Assembly: GCF_011683915.1 (NCBI RefSeq) | Contig: NZ_JAAQPH010000004.1 | Coordinates: 124,001 to 188,000 of the forward strand | Length of the DNA: 64,000 nt | Reading direction: 5' to 3' | From: Pelagibius litoralis | GTDB taxonomy: Bacteria > Pseudomonadota > Alphaproteobacteria > Kiloniellales > Kiloniellaceae | In this document: positions 18,908 through 28,940 of the stretch, one piece after another | Numbering within the stretch: position 1 is the first letter of the stretch | How the letters are laid out: every line of letters starts with the position of its first letter | The notes under the pieces: model-generated | What the model saw: the letters and a program-made list of their open reading frames with translations, nothing else | Told to the model about the DNA's origin: nothing | Databases searched by the model: none | Program-made: the position numbers and the translations under genes

Positions 18908-19774
18908 ATGCGTTGGAGTGAGCGCCGTGCGCGATTTCGCGCGCTCTTTGCCGGGGACCGCTGTGTCCATCCCGGCTCCGTCTACGATCCACTCTCAGCC
19001 CGGATCGCCGAGGATCTGGGGTTTGAGGTTGGCATGTTCGCCGGTTCGGTTGCCTCGCTCGCGGTGCTCGGGGCACCGGACCTGATCGTTCTGACATTGA
19101 GCGAGTTCGCCGAACAGGCCTACCGGATCAATCGTGCCACCAACCTGCCACTGATGGTCGACGCCGATCACGGCTACGGCAACGCCCTCAACGTTCGCCG
19201 CACGGTGGAGGAACTGGAGACCGCAGGGGTCGCCGGACTCTCGATTGAGGACACGCTGTTGCCGCCGCCCTTCGGCGGCGCCGGCCAAGCGCAGCTTATT
19301 TCGATTGAGGAGGGGGTTGGCAAGATGAGCGCGGCCCTGGCCGGAAGAAGCGACCCAAATCTGCTGATCGCCGGACGCACCAGCGCGCTTTCGCTGAGCG
19401 GTGTCGACGACGCGGTTCACCGCATTGCCGCTTACGAGGCGACCGGGGTAGACGCCATTTTTCTGATTGGCGTGAAGACCAAAGACCAGCTGGCGACATT
19501 GAGAAAAGCGGTCAAGCTGCCGCTCATCCTCGGCGGTGCGGCGCCTGAGGTCCAGAACCTGGACTATCTCTCCAGCATGGGGGTGCGGCTCAGTCTGCAG
19601 GGCCATCAGCCCTTTATGGCCGCGGTACAGGCGGTTTACGACACCCTCAAAGCGTTGCGTGAGGGCGCTGCGCCTGCTGATCTCGAGGGTGTGGCACCGC
19701 CGGCGCTGATGAAGCGCCTTGGCCGTGAAGCCGACTATCAGGCCGCGATAAAGGAATTCCTCGGCGGCGCGTGA
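18908..19774 (+). CDS. Oxaloacetate decarboxylase (isocitrate lyase/PEP mutase family)
   Basis: 288-residue member of the isocitrate lyase/PEP mutase superfamily. The sequence runs closely with the Pseudomonas PA4872-type oxaloacetate decarboxylase as I remember it: SVYDPLSARIAEDLGFE, GGSVASL-like AGSVASLAVLGAPD, DADHGYGNALNVRRTV, LSIEDTLLPP and EEGVGKM. DADHGYGN holds the metal-binding acids. The enzyme would convert oxaloacetate to pyruvate and CO2. A strong AGGGAGG site precedes ATG 18908. Its place next to lpd and the TCA genes fits a role in controlling the C4 pool. Confidence 0.85.
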   Translation: MRWSERRARFRALFAGDRCVHPGSVYDPLSARIAEDLGFEVGMFAGSVASLAVLGAPDLIVLTLSEFAEQAYRINRATNLPLMVDADHGYGNALNVRRTVEELETAGVAGLSIEDTLLPPPFGGAGQAQLISIEEGVGKMSAALAGRSDPNLLIAGRTSALSLSGVDDAVHRIAAYEATGVDAIFLIGVKTKDQLATLRKAVKLPLILGGAAPEVQNLDYLSSMGVRLSLQGHQPFMAAVQAVYDTLKALREGAAPADLEGVAPPALMKRLGREADYQAAIKEFLGGA

Positions 19775-19953
19775 CGGGCCCGCCCATTGCCAAGGCGATA
19801 ACGGTTCGGGCCTGCTGTGGTTTGCGATCAGAATGTTATTCTCATCGACAAGACCCGGTTTTCGGTACGGACGGAAAAAAAACCGTTACAAGGGTCAGAT
19901 CCGGGGTGGGCTTCTGCGTTCAAGTTTAAGTGTCTTGTTCTAAGGTGTGCCCG

Positions 19954-20577
19954 ATGACCCTTGATCTCGTTCTTGCTTTTGTCGGCGTTGCTTTCCACGC
20001 TTCCATCGCGCCCGGGCCCAGCAATTTCTTGCTGCTGGCCTCAGGTGCCAATTTCGGACTCAGGCGGTCGCTGCCGCTGTTTCTGGGAATTAGCCTCGGC
20101 TTCCTCATCGTAATCCTGGTCTTTGGTCTGGGTTTCGAGAGGGTTTTTGGCGCGCCGCCGGCCGTCTTCATTACCTTGAAGGTCATCTGCGCAGGCTATG
20201 TGCTCTGGCTTGCCTGGAAGGTTGCCCGAAGCGCGGTACCGGAAGGCGACGCAGGGACGCCGGCAGCCCGGCCGATTTCCTTCCTGCAGGCTTTGGGTTT
20301 TCAGATGGTTAATCCAGCGGCCTGGCTCGTGGGATTCATCATCGTGGTTTCCTATGCGGCAGGAGAGTCCTCCGGCGACAGCATCGTCTCCAGGGTGTTG
20401 CTGCTGACGGCGGTCTTCGGTGCCGTGAATCTGCCAAGCATCGGCTTATGGGTGATGTTGGGCATGGGGTTGCGCCGCCTGCTCGGCGACGCGGGGAAGC
20501 TGCGGATTTTCAATATAGTGATCGCGCTGCTGCTGGTTGTATGGATGGTGCCATCTCTGTTGGGAGCCGTGTTTTAG
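19954..20577 (+). CDS. LysE/RhtB-family exporter
   Basis: 207-residue inner-membrane protein of the LysE family, with the N-terminal SIAPGPSNFLLLASGANFG signature and NPAAW turn (MVNPAAWLVGF). Start ATG 19954 has AAGG at 19942; an upstream TTG at 19930 is not supported. Five to six hydrophobic segments. This is the second LysE-type exporter in the window and differs clearly from the one at 15339. It is convergent with the HAD gene (37 bp between stops). Confidence 0.9.
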   Translation: MTLDLVLAFVGVAFHASIAPGPSNFLLLASGANFGLRRSLPLFLGISLGFLIVILVFGLGFERVFGAPPAVFITLKVICAGYVLWLAWKVARSAVPEGDAGTPAARPISFLQALGFQMVNPAAWLVGFIIVVSYAAGESSGDSIVSRVLLLTAVFGAVNLPSIGLWVMLGMGLRRLLGDAGKLRIFNIVIALLLVVWMVPSLLGAVF

Positions 20578-20614
20578 AGTTCTTTCGCCCGGTGCCGTCA
20601 AACTATGAAAGAGT

Positions 20615-21289
20615 CTAGTCAGCGCTTGCCGGTACCTTCTCATCGATGCCGAGCAGGCCCGGCAGTTCCGCCATGTCGGCGAACGGCAGGCCGCCGGCGG
20701 CGGTAAGGGCGTCTTCGTCATTGTCGGCGGCGTAGGCGAGCACGCGCATGCCCGCCGCCATGCCGGCGGTGGTACCCAGAAGGCTGTCTTCGACCACCAC
20801 GCAGGTATCGGGCATCTGGCCCATCTGCTCTGCGGCGTAGAGGAAGATGTCCGGGTGCGGCTTGCCGCGGGCCACCATGTTGGCGGAAAAGATGTTGTCG
20901 CCGAAATAGCCGCGCAAACCCGTCAGGCCGAGGGTCAGTTCCATCTTGTCCGGGTTGCCGGAAGAGGCGACGCAGATCGGTATCTCATTCTGCAGGATGG
21001 TTTCGATCGTCGCGGCAACACCGGAGATCGGCTGCAGGCCCTTGCGGAAGGCCGCATTACGTCTGACCTCGAAGTCGGACTTCCAGTTCGCCGGCAGGGG
21101 CTTGCCGAGCCATTGCTCCACCGTATCGGCGACGCGCTGCAGGGTGCCGCCAACGAAGCGGGCGCGGCATTCCTCATAGGTGATCGGAACGCCGGTGGCC
21201 GTGATGGTCTCAGCCATGATGCGGTTGGCAATGGTTTCGCTGTCGACGAGCACGCCATCGCAGTCGAAAATAACAAGAGCGGGAATCAT
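20615..21289 (-). CDS. HAD-family phosphatase
   Basis: 224-residue haloacid-dehalogenase-like hydrolase of the phosphoglycolate phosphatase/beta-phosphoglucomutase subgroup. Motif I is FDCDGVLVDSE (D9, D11), motif II is ASSGN, the Lys of motif III lies in RGKPHPDIFLYAA, and motif IV is VVEDSLLG. A small alpha-helical cap is present between motifs I and II. The start chosen is ATG 21289 (MIPALVIFDCDG); the frame is open far upstream only because it overlaps the divergent MFS gene. Substrate unknown. Confidence 0.92.
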   Translation of the reverse strand: MIPALVIFDCDGVLVDSETIANRIMAETITATGVPITYEECRARFVGGTLQRVADTVEQWLGKPLPANWKSDFEVRRNAAFRKGLQPISGVAATIETILQNEIPICVASSGNPDKMELTLGLTGLRGYFGDNIFSANMVARGKPHPDIFLYAAEQMGQMPDTCVVVEDSLLGTTAGMAAGMRVLAYAADNDEDALTAAGGLPFADMAELPGLLGIDEKVPASAD

Positions 21290-21430
21290 GGCTATGACTA
21301 TAACAGGTGCAAGCCAGCCATGCGGCCTTTTTTCTGCAGTGCAGCATGAAAGTGGATAGGCTGCGCGAAGGCCGGCCCCGGCCTGCATCTGGGCCTGCTT
21401 TTGGATTATGGGGAGTGTGCATTGCGGGGA

Positions 21431-22645
21431 ATGGCGTTGACGGGCTGGCGGCTGGTTGCGCTGCTCTGCCTTACCCAGGTTCTGGGTATGCTGGGCAACG
21501 CGACCTTTCCGGCGTTGATCCCGGTCTTTCAGCCGCTCTGGGCCCTCAGCAATACCGAGGCCGGCTGGGTCAGTGGTGTCTATTACGCCGGCTACACCGC
21601 GGCGGTGCCGGTGCTGGTCACCCTGACGGACCGCCAGGACGCCCGCGGTATCTACCTGCTTTCCTGCCTGCTGGGCGGGCTGGCGGCCCTCGGTTTTGCC
21701 TTGCTTGCCAGCGGCTTCTGGACGGCGATGGTCTTTCGTTTTCTCGGCGGGATCGGCCTGGCGGGGACCTACATGGTGGGCCTGAAGCTGCTGTCCGACC
21801 GCCTGCCGGAACAAGGCCGGGCCCGGTCGGTTGCCATCTACACCGCGCACTTCGGTATCGGCGCCTCGCTTTCGGTTTTCGCGGCGGGCGAGGTAACGGC
21901 CCTGGCCGGCTGGTCCTGGGCCTTTGTCGTCGGTGCCCTGGGGTCCTTCGTCTCTCTGCTGCTGGTCGTTGTCTTCGTGCGGCCCCTGGCGCCCCGGCCA
22001 CGCCGCGCGGCGCCCACGGCGGTGTTCGATTTCCGTCCGGTGCTGCGCAATCGCCCGGCGCTCGCCTATACCCTGGGCTATGCCGCCCATATCTGGGAGC
22101 TTTTCGGCTTCCGCGCCTGGCTGGTCGCCTTCCTCGTCTTCGTCTTTGCGCAGCAGCCGGCGCTGGCGGCGGGGGGCTGGTCGCCGACCCAGGTGGCTAC
22201 TCTTCTGTTGTTGCTGGGGCTGCCCGCGTCGATCCTCGGCAATGAGATCGCGACGGCTTTCGGACGGCGGCGGATCGTATCGCTTTTCATGATCGGCTCC
22301 GGCGGCATCGCCCTGGTGCTGGGCTTCATCGCCGGGGCGCCGCTCTGGCTGCTGGTCGCCGTGCTGCTGGTCTACGGCTGTCTCATCATGGCCGATTCCG
22401 GTGCGCTCACCGCCGGGGCGGTGATTGCCGCCGCACCGGAGCGCCGCGGGGCGACCATGGCGCTCCATGCCCTGCTCGGTTTTGGGGCGGGTTTCCTCTC
22501 ACCCCTGGCCTTCGGTGTGGTGCTGGACCTCGGCGGCGGTGTCGATCAGGGACTGGCCTGGGGCTTCGCCTTCGCGCTGCTCGGCCTCGGGGTTTTCACC
22601 GGGCCATTGATTCTGGCCCTGCTTGCCCGCCGCGGGAACGCCTGA
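21431..22645 (+). CDS. MFS transporter
   Basis: About 404-residue major facilitator with twelve hydrophobic segments. The loop 2-3 MFS motif is weak (LTDRQDARGIYLL), and the central cytoplasmic loop is RPLAPRPRRAAP. It is similar in layout to cyanate/nitrate-type CynX permeases, but the substrate cannot be named. ATG 21431 is chosen; TTG 21422, with GGGGAG at 21410-21415, is an equally plausible start three residues upstream. Four bases separate its stop from the GNAT gene, so they are likely cotranscribed. Confidence 0.85.
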   Translation: MALTGWRLVALLCLTQVLGMLGNATFPALIPVFQPLWALSNTEAGWVSGVYYAGYTAAVPVLVTLTDRQDARGIYLLSCLLGGLAALGFALLASGFWTAMVFRFLGGIGLAGTYMVGLKLLSDRLPEQGRARSVAIYTAHFGIGASLSVFAAGEVTALAGWSWAFVVGALGSFVSLLLVVVFVRPLAPRPRRAAPTAVFDFRPVLRNRPALAYTLGYAAHIWELFGFRAWLVAFLVFVFAQQPALAAGGWSPTQVATLLLLLGLPASILGNEIATAFGRRRIVSLFMIGSGGIALVLGFIAGAPLWLLVAVLLVYGCLIMADSGALTAGAVIAAAPERRGATMALHALLGFGAGFLSPLAFGVVLDLGGGVDQGLAWGFAFALLGLGVFTGPLILALLARRGNA

Positions 22646-22648
22646 ACA

Positions 22649-23146
22649 ATGGGCCGCCTCGAAACCGAACGGCTGTTGCTGCGGCCGCCGACGCTGCGGG
22701 ATGTGCCGGCACTCTTCGAGTTCCTTGGCGATCCGCAGGCCATGCAGCACACCCATCTCGATACCTCCCTGCGCCAGTGCCGACGCCGCATCGCCGTTCA
22801 CGAACGCCGCCGCCGCCGGGACGGCTATGCGCCCTGGACCGTGCGCACCAAGCAGGACCGCAGCATCATTGGCTGGGGCGGCATCTACGAGGATCCTTTT
22901 GATCCGGGTTGGGGCGTGGAGGTCGGCTATGCATTCCATCCCCGTGTCTGGGGCCGGGGTTATGCGACCGAGCTTGCGCAATTCTGTGTCGATCTTGCCG
23001 ATCGCGCCCTGATGCTTCCGGAACTCAACGCCTTTGCCAAGGCCGACAACACGGCCTCGCGCAGGGTGCTGGAAAAAACCGGCTTCGAAGAGCTGGGTTT
23101 CGAACCGGCGCTAGGGCGCCTGCACTACCGGCGCGCCCGGGGGTGA
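22649..23146 (+). CDS. GNAT-family N-acetyltransferase (RimJ/RimL-like)
   Basis: 165-residue acetyltransferase. It opens with the ETERLLLRPPTLRDVPALFEFL pattern of RimJ/RimL-type enzymes; the acetyl-CoA loop is in HPRVWGRGYATEL (V/R-x-G-x-G/A), followed by NTASRRVLEKTGF. The target could be a protein N-terminus or a small amine. Its last 22 bp overlap the end of the convergent xerC gene. Confidence 0.9.
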   Translation: MGRLETERLLLRPPTLRDVPALFEFLGDPQAMQHTHLDTSLRQCRRRIAVHERRRRRDGYAPWTVRTKQDRSIIGWGGIYEDPFDPGWGVEVGYAFHPRVWGRGYATELAQFCVDLADRALMLPELNAFAKADNTASRRVLEKTGFEELGFEPALGRLHYRRARG

Positions 23147-24129
23147 GCGCGGTCGTAGACCTCCAGCAGTCCGGCGACGTCGACCTCGGTGTAGCGCTGG
23201 GTGGTGGACAGCGAGGCATGGCCCAGCAATTCCTGGATCGCCCGCAGATCGCCGCCGCCGGCCAGCAGGTGGGTGGCGAAGGAATGGCGCAGCGCGTGGG
23301 GCGTGGCGCTTTCCGGCAGGCCCAGCAGGCCACGCAGCGCGCGCATCTTTTCCTGCACCCGCCGGGCGCTCAGAGGGCCGCCGCGCTTGCCGAGGAAAAG
23401 CGGTGAGCGCGCATCGCCGCCGTAAGGGCAGGCTGCAAGATAGTCGGCGATGGCTTCGTTCACCACCGACAGCAGCGGGACCATGCGCTGCTTGTTGCCT
23501 TTGCCGGTCACCAGCAGGCTTTCCTGTCCCGCTTCCGGTGCCTCGCCCCGCGTCAGGCCAAGGGCTTCGCCGATCCGCAGGCCGCAGCCGTAGAGCAGCA
23601 GCAGCACGGCGCAGTCGCGCTTGCCGGTCCAGCCGTCGTCACTCAGTTCGGCGACCGTGTCGACGACCTCGCCTGCCTCGGATGCCGTCAGGGCCTTGGG
23701 CACCGCCTTGGGGACTTTCGGCGTGCGTAGTGTCGCCAGCGCCGCGTTCTCCGCCAGTTCGTGCTTGGTCAGCCAGCGGAAGAAGCCGCGCAGGCTGGAA
23801 AGCGCGCGGGCGGTGGAGCTGCGCTCCAGGCCCCGGTTGGCGCGAGCCGCCAGCCAGGCACGGAAGTCGGCCGCGGTCAGCCCCGAGAGGTCCTTCAGGC
23901 TGGCCGCCTTGCCCTGGTGTTCGGTCAGAAAGGTGAGGAACTGCTGCAGGTCGCGCTGATAGGCCAGCAGGGTATGCGGGGAGGCGCGCTTTTCATCGCG
24001 CAGCCAGGTCTGCCAATCCAGAAGCGCCGCCTGCAGGTCGGCAGCGGCGGGGATTAGGACTCCCGCGCCCGGCGCCGCAGGCACGCCGCTTCCGGCCCGG
24101 GTCAGTTTTTTGGCGGCAGGTGGAGCCAT
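23125..24129 (-). CDS. xerC: Tyrosine recombinase XerC
   Basis: 334-residue site-specific recombinase, the XerC half of the XerCD system that resolves chromosome dimers at dif. SAM-like core-binding domain at about 32-125, catalytic domain after 145. All catalytic residues are present: R185 (CGLRIGEAL), K210, H278 and R281 (HALRHSFATHLL), H304 (LGHASLS) and the nucleophile Y313. The N-terminal Ala/Pro-rich 25 residues are an extension. Its start overlaps the end of the DUF484 gene by 28 bp, the same pairing (DUF484-xerC) seen in many proteobacteria. It is chromosomal housekeeping, not an integron or phage integrase. Confidence 0.95.
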   Translation of the reverse strand: MAPPAAKKLTRAGSGVPAAPGAGVLIPAAADLQAALLDWQTWLRDEKRASPHTLLAYQRDLQQFLTFLTEHQGKAASLKDLSGLTAADFRAWLAARANRGLERSSTARALSSLRGFFRWLTKHELAENAALATLRTPKVPKAVPKALTASEAGEVVDTVAELSDDGWTGKRDCAVLLLLYGCGLRIGEALGLTRGEAPEAGQESLLVTGKGNKQRMVPLLSVVNEAIADYLAACPYGGDARSPLFLGKRGGPLSARRVQEKMRALRGLLGLPESATPHALRHSFATHLLAGGGDLRAIQELLGHASLSTTQRYTEVDVAGLLEVYDRAHPRARR

Positions 24130-24890
24130 GCGCGGAAGGTTACCTCCAGCACCTGGGAGAGAAAGGTCAGCAGTTCGGTCCCCTGACCGTCGTGAAAAGC
24201 ATCGGACTGGCGCGAACCGAGTGCCAGCAAGGCAGGCGGCGTGGTGTCGCTGATCTTCAGGCGGATCAGGGCATCGGAGCGCACCAGGCCGGCGGCGCCG
24301 TCGAAGATCGCCGGATCGCCGGTCACCGTTTCACGCAGCAGGATGCTGCCGTTCGGGCCAAGCAGTTTGTCGATGCTGCCGGCTTCCAGGCAGTAGACGC
24401 CAGCCGTGGGTTGCCAGGTGCCGCCGGGCTCGGCTTTTTCGACACCGATGGTGACGACATCCAGATCCAGGATTGCCGACATGTCGGTGGTGATCGTTTC
24501 GACAAACTGTTCGAAGCTGCGGGCGTTCAGGATCGCCAGGATGGCCTGGTGAACGCGGCTTTGGGTCGACAGGTTGCTGCGTCCGGCGGCGATCAGCTCA
24601 TCACGCAGAGAGGTCAGGCTGCCGACCTCGTCGCGCAGGCGCTGGACCTGGAATTGCTGCAGGTCGACGATACCCTTGCCCTGGGCGCGGGCGGGCGGAT
24701 GCTGAAGGTCCAGCAGCTCCGGATTGTCTGCCAGGAAATCCGGATGACGGCGCAGGTAGGCCGCGACCTGATCGTTGGATACCGGCAGCGCCAGGGCGCC
24801 GTTCTGTTCCGCCCCGGTCTTCTGCTTTTCGGATTTTTTGGCGCCGGCCTTGTCGGCGCCTTCGGTTCCCTGGGATTCGCTCTCAGGCAC
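24102..24890 (-). CDS. DUF484 family protein
   Basis: 262-residue protein with a Lys/Glu-rich N-terminus (1-30) followed by [19 protein letters not shown], the DUF484 signature, a short coiled coil (about 75-110) and a GAF-like domain. Members commonly neighbour xerC, but their biochemical role is not established. It overlaps fsa by 8 bp upstream and xerC by 28 bp downstream, so the three form one operon. Confidence 0.92.
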   Translation of the reverse strand: MPESESQGTEGADKAGAKKSEKQKTGAEQNGALALPVSNDQVAAYLRRHPDFLADNPELLDLQHPPARAQGKGIVDLQQFQVQRLRDEVGSLTSLRDELIAAGRSNLSTQSRVHQAILAILNARSFEQFVETITTDMSAILDLDVVTIGVEKAEPGGTWQPTAGVYCLEAGSIDKLLGPNGSILLRETVTGDPAIFDGAAGLVRSDALIRLKISDTTPPALLALGSRQSDAFHDGQGTELLTFLSQVLEVTFRAWLHLPPKN

Positions 24891-25572
24891 TGCGGCGCTC
24901 GGAACTGTCGTCGCTGCTCAGGATCGATTGTCCGGTCTTGGCCCAGTCGGCCAGGAAAGCCTCCAGACCCTTGTCGGTCAGGGGGTGCTTGTACATCGCC
25001 CGCAGCACCGCCGGCGGGATGGTCGCCACATGGGCGCCCATCTTGGCCGCTTCGATGATATGGCCGCTGTTGCGGACAGAGGCGACCAGCACCTCGGTGG
25101 TGAAGTCTTCGTAAGCTTCGTAGATCTCGACGATGTCGGCGATCAGTTCCAGGCCGTCGATCCCGGTGTCGTCGAGGCGCCCGACGAAGGGCGAGATGTA
25201 GGTCGCGCCGGCCTTGGCGGCCAGGATCGCCTGGGCGGCCGAGAAGCAAAGCGTCACGTTGACCTTGGTGCCCTCGTCGCTCAGCGTCTTACAGGCCTTC
25301 AGGCCGTCCACCGTCAGGGGGGCCTTCACGACGATGTTCGATGCCAGGGCCGCCAGCTTGCGTCCCTCGGTCACCATGCCCTCGAAGTCGACGGCGGTGA
25401 CCTCGGCGCTGACCGGTCCCGGCACCACGTCACAGATCTCGCGCAATACCTCGAAGAAGTCCCGGCCGCTCTTGGCGATCAGGGAAGGGTTGGTGGTGAT
25501 GCCGTCCACCAGTCCGGTTGCCGCCAGATCGCGAATCTCCGCCACGTCGGCGGTATCGATGAAGAACTTCAT
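24883..25572 (-). CDS. fsa: Fructose-6-phosphate aldolase/transaldolase (TalC/FSA type)
   Basis: 229-residue class I aldolase of the small transaldolase group. The N-terminus [15 protein letters not shown] and [11 protein letters not shown] are diagnostic; the Schiff-base Lys is K83 in NIVVKAPLT. It either transfers dihydroxyacetone units in the pentose phosphate pathway or splits fructose 6-phosphate; sequence alone does not separate the two. The C-terminal 15 residues (Ser/Asp/Glu/Arg) extend beyond the core. Divergent from priA (151 bp). Confidence 0.93.
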   Translation of the reverse strand: MKFFIDTADVAEIRDLAATGLVDGITTNPSLIAKSGRDFFEVLREICDVVPGPVSAEVTAVDFEGMVTEGRKLAALASNIVVKAPLTVDGLKACKTLSDEGTKVNVTLCFSAAQAILAAKAGATYISPFVGRLDDTGIDGLELIADIVEIYEAYEDFTTEVLVASVRNSGHIIEAAKMGAHVATIPPAVLRAMYKHPLTDKGLEAFLADWAKTGQSILSSDDSSERRSA

Positions 25573-25723
25573 GCTTGCTGGTTCATCCTTCTCATAGCGG
25601 GCTTCTCATAGCCGGTTGCCGGCTTCGCCAAATTGCCGCATATCGACTTTGCCCATTGCCGCGCGCCGGCGTTGACCTGCCGGGCGATGGCCCTTCCCTC
25701 AGCCCTCGGCTAGAGTGTAGCCC

Positions 25724-28036
25724 ATGCCCAAGCGCCTTGCCAGCACTGCCACCCTGCCTCTGGAGGAAGATACGCCTCTTGAGAAGGAAACCGCTGTCGA
25801 CCCCGGCAATCCGCGGCGGGCTGCCGTCTTGCTGCCCTTGCCCTTGGCGGGCGCCTACGACTACCTGATTCCACCGGACATGGCCGTAGAGCCCGGCGCG
25901 GTGGTCGCGGTGCCGTTCGGCAAGCGCGAGCTTTCGGCGGTGGTCTGGGAGATTTTACCGGACGAAGGCCGGCCCGGTCCGGGCGGCGAATCGGCCCTGC
26001 CGCTGGAGCGGCTTCGCCCGGTGCTGGAGGTTTTACCGGTGCCGCCCTTGACCGAGGTCGCCCGCCGCTTCCTGCGTTGGGTTGCCGACTACACCTTGGC
26101 ATCGCCGGGTGCGGTGCTGCGCATGGCCTTGTCTGCGCCTGCGGCTCTGCAGCCGCCGCGTCCGCTCACGCTCTACCGCCGCAGCGAGGCGCCGCCGCCG
26201 CAGGGCTTTCGCCTGACCCCGGCGCGCCGGCGCCTGCTGGAGGTTTTTGAAGAAGGGCCGGCGCGGGCCCTGGCCGAAGCCGCGGCCGCCGGCGGAGTCG
26301 GCACCTCTGTCGTGAAAGGACTGGTGAAGGCCGGCCTGGTCGAGGCGGTCAGCCTGCAGCGCGAGCCCGGTTTTCCGGTTCCGGACCTCGATCTTGCCGG
26401 GCCGGCGCTTTCCGACCGGCAGGCCAGCGCCTGCGAGACTCTGCATGGTTGCATAGCGGCGCAGGATTTCTCCGTTACCTTGTTGGATGGGGTCACCGGC
26501 TCCGGCAAGACCGAGGTTTATTTCGAAGCCCTGGCCGCCGCCCTGGCCGCTGGGCGCCAGGCCCTGGTGCTGTTGCCGGAGATCGCGCTGTCGGCGCAGT
26601 GGCTTGAGCGCTTTGAGGCGCGCTTCGGCGTCGCCCCTGCGCTGTGGCATTCGGACCTGACCTCGGCGCAGCGCCGGGCGATCTGGCGCGCCGTGGCTTT
26701 CGGTCGCGCCTCGGTGGTGGTCGGCGCGCGCTCGGCGCTTTTTCTGCCCTATTCCGACCTCGGCCTGATTGTGGTCGACGAAGAACACGAAGCCGCCTTC
26801 AAGCAGGAAGACGGTGTCGCCTATCACGCCCGCGATATGGCCGTGGTGCGGGCCCAGCTTGGCAAGATCCCGGTGATCCTGGCCTCGGCCACCCCGTCGA
26901 TCGAAACCCTGAACAATGTGCAGAACGGCCGTTATGGCCGTCTGGAGCTGCCGGAGCGCCATGGCGGCGCGCTGCTGCCGCGGATCGACCTGGTGGATTT
27001 GCTGGAAGATAAGCCACCGCGTCTGGAGGGAATGGGGCCGGGTGGCGGCCAGGCCTGGCTTTCCACGGCGTTGCGCGCTGCCATGGCCGAGACCCTGGCA
27101 GCCAGCGAGCAGGTTCTGCTGTTCCTCAATCGCCGCGGCTACGCGCCGCTGACCCTTTGCCGCGCCTGCGGCCATCGGCTGCAGTGCCCCAACTGCACCG
27201 CCTGGCTGGTCGAACACCGCCTGGCCGGTCGTCTGCAGTGCCACCATTGCGGCTTTGCCAGCCGCCTGCCGAAGACCTGTCCGGACTGTGGCGCGGAGGG
27301 CAGCCTGGCGGCCTGCGGACCGGGCGTCGAGCGGCTGGCGGAGGAGGCCAGGGCCTTGTTCCCGCAAGCGCGTCTGGGATTGATGACCAGCGATACCCTG
27401 ACCGGGCCCGATGCCGCTGCCGAGATGGTGCGCGCGGTGCAGGCGCAGGAAATCGATTTGCTGATCGGCACCCAGATCGTCGCCAAGGGACATCACTTTC
27501 CACACCTGACCCTGGTCGGCGTGGTCGATGCCGACCTCGGGCTCTATGGCGGCGACCTGCGGGCGGCGGAGCGGACCTATCAGCTGCTGCATCAGGTTGC
27601 CGGGCGCGCCGGTCGGGCGGAGCGGCCCGGCCGTGTGCTGCTGCAGACCAGTGAGCCGGAGCATCCGGTGATGCAGGCCCTGGCCGGCGGGCAGCGCGAT
27701 CCCTTTTTGGCCGCAGAGGCGCAGGCGCGTGAAAACGCCGGCCTGCCGCCCTTCGGCCGTCTGGCGGCGCTGATCCTGTCCAGCCCGGACGCCCGGCAGG
27801 TCGATGCCCTGGCCTCGGCCCTGGCGCGCAGAGTGCCCAGGATCGAGGGTCTTAGCGTCCTGGGGCCGGCGCCGGCGCCCCTGGCCGTGCTGCGCGGGCG
27901 TCATCGCCGGCGTTTCCTGATCAAGGCACCGCGTGGCTTCCGGCTGCAGGCGGTGCTGTCAGGATGGCTTGGCGATGTGAAACTGCCGTCGAATCTTCGC
28001 CTTCAGGTGGACATCGACCCCTATAGCTTTCTTTAA
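25724..28036 (+). CDS. priA: Primosomal protein N' (PriA helicase)
   Basis: 770-residue 3'-5' superfamily 2 helicase that restarts stalled replication forks. The N-terminal 3'-DNA-binding domain is followed by the helicase core with Walker A GVTGSGKT (K262), DEEH box (about 352-355), then the Cys-rich zinc insertion ([13 protein letters not shown]...CHHCG...CPDCG, about 480-530) and motifs [12 protein letters not shown] and QVAGRAGR. Complete and of normal length. The TAA stop (28034-28036) coincides with the left end of a palindromic element. Confidence 0.96.
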   Translation: MPKRLASTATLPLEEDTPLEKETAVDPGNPRRAAVLLPLPLAGAYDYLIPPDMAVEPGAVVAVPFGKRELSAVVWEILPDEGRPGPGGESALPLERLRPVLEVLPVPPLTEVARRFLRWVADYTLASPGAVLRMALSAPAALQPPRPLTLYRRSEAPPPQGFRLTPARRRLLEVFEEGPARALAEAAAAGGVGTSVVKGLVKAGLVEAVSLQREPGFPVPDLDLAGPALSDRQASACETLHGCIAAQDFSVTLLDGVTGSGKTEVYFEALAAALAAGRQALVLLPEIALSAQWLERFEARFGVAPALWHSDLTSAQRRAIWRAVAFGRASVVVGARSALFLPYSDLGLIVVDEEHEAAFKQEDGVAYHARDMAVVRAQLGKIPVILASATPSIETLNNVQNGRYGRLELPERHGGALLPRIDLVDLLEDKPPRLEGMGPGGGQAWLSTALRAAMAETLAASEQVLLFLNRRGYAPLTLCRACGHRLQCPNCTAWLVEHRLAGRLQCHHCGFASRLPKTCPDCGAEGSLAACGPGVERLAEEARALFPQARLGLMTSDTLTGPDAAAEMVRAVQAQEIDLLIGTQIVAKGHHFPHLTLVGVVDADLGLYGGDLRAAERTYQLLHQVAGRAGRAERPGRVLLQTSEPEHPVMQALAGGQRDPFLAAEAQARENAGLPPFGRLAALILSSPDARQVDALASALARRVPRIEGLSVLGPAPAPLAVLRGRHRRRFLIKAPRGFRLQAVLSGWLGDVKLPSNLRLQVDIDPYSFL

Positions 28037-28082
28037 AGCACGTTCCGACCAAATGGCTCCAATCGGTTGGAACGTGCTCTAG
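28034..28082 (+). repeat. Short palindromic intergenic element after priA
   Basis: Inverted repeat with 14-bp arms, AGCACGTTCCGACC (28037-28050) and GGTTGGAACGTGCT (28065-28078), one G.T mismatch and a 14-base loop, ending in CTAG (28079-28082). The ends (TAAAGCAC...GTGCTCTAG) match the terminal style TAGAGCA...TGCTCTA of elements A and B, although the interior differs, so it looks like a shorter relative. It carries priA's stop codon and could act as a bidirectional transcription barrier. Confidence 0.7.
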
Positions 28083-28379
28083 CCCGGCGGCTCCGGCTTG
28101 ATAGCTTTCCGGCGTGGCTTTGATCGGTTAGGACGGCCCGCGCGGCCTTGCCTTGAAGCGCATCGTAAGCCGCATAAATGTGGTGTCCGGATTGCCCTTT
28201 CAAAGCAGGTCTAGGTTCCTTGCAACACCCTTTCAGCTATGATACCAAACCCGCGCTCGTCGGCGGGGAGACCGCTGTGTGCAAGGCTCAGGGGGATCGG
28301 CAGGCGTTAAGTAACCGATTTCCGGATAATGAGTTGGCCGGGCGGGCAGAGGTAACAAGGACTTTCGAGGAAATCGGGC
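28083..28379. other. Leader of the atp operon, no gene seen
   Basis: 297-bp gap between the palindromic element and atpH, and the presumed promoter region of atpHAGDC. A TATGAT hexamer at 28238-28243 could be a -10 element, but no convincing -35 lies 16-18 bp upstream. No ORF here is credible. Confidence 0.3.
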
Positions 28380-28940
28380 TTGGCTGGTGATAACACGAGC
28401 TTGGGCGACCTGGCAGGGCGCTATGCCGCCGCGTTGCTCGATCTGGCCGACGAGCGCAAGGCGCTCGACGAGGTCGCCGGGGATCTGCAGCAATTGCGGT
28501 CCCTGATCGCCGAGAGCGCGGATCTGCGCCGGCTTCTGACCAGCCCGATCTATTCGCGGGCGCAGCAGAGTAAGGCTGTTGCCGCTATCCTGGACAAGGC
28601 CGGGCTCGGTGAGCTGACCCGCCGCTTCGTTCTGGTGGTGGCCAGCAACAGCCGTCTTTTTGCGCTGTCGGCGATGATCGAAGGCTATCTCACGGAGCTG
28701 GCGCGCCGGCGCGGCGAGATTACCGCAGAGGTCACGTCGGCCCGCAATCTTTCCGACGGCCAGCAGGCCGCACTCCTAAACGCACTGCGCTCAACGGTCG
28801 GCGACAAGGTCCAGCTTGACTTGACGGTCGATCCGGCGTTGATCGGCGGTCTGATCGTGAAGGTCGGCAGCCGAATGGTCGATTCCTCCCTGCGCAGCAA
28901 ATTGCAACGACTTCAACTCGCCATGAAAGGGGTCGGATGA
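28380..28940 (+). CDS. atpH: F1 ATP synthase delta subunit
   Basis: 186-residue delta (OSCP) subunit linking F1 to the peripheral stalk. It begins with a TTG at 28380, preceded by GAGG at 28367; no in-frame ATG serves the conserved N-terminus ([15 protein letters not shown]). The C-terminal signature [21 protein letters not shown] is intact. Its stop overlaps the atpA start as ATGA. First gene of the F1 operon; the F0 genes are elsewhere, as usual in alphaproteobacteria. Confidence 0.95.
   Translation: MAGDNTSLGDLAGRYAAALLDLADERKALDEVAGDLQQLRSLIAESADLRRLLTSPIYSRAQQSKAVAAILDKAGLGELTRRFVLVVASNSRLFALSAMIEGYLTELARRRGEITAEVTSARNLSDGQQAALLNALRSTVGDKVQLDLTVDPALIGGLIVKVGSRMVDSSLRSKLQRLQLAMKGVG

Noticed and set aside
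28220-28243. TTGCAA...TATGAT as the atp promoter
   Set aside because: Spacer is only 12 bp; kept only as a weak note on a possible -10.
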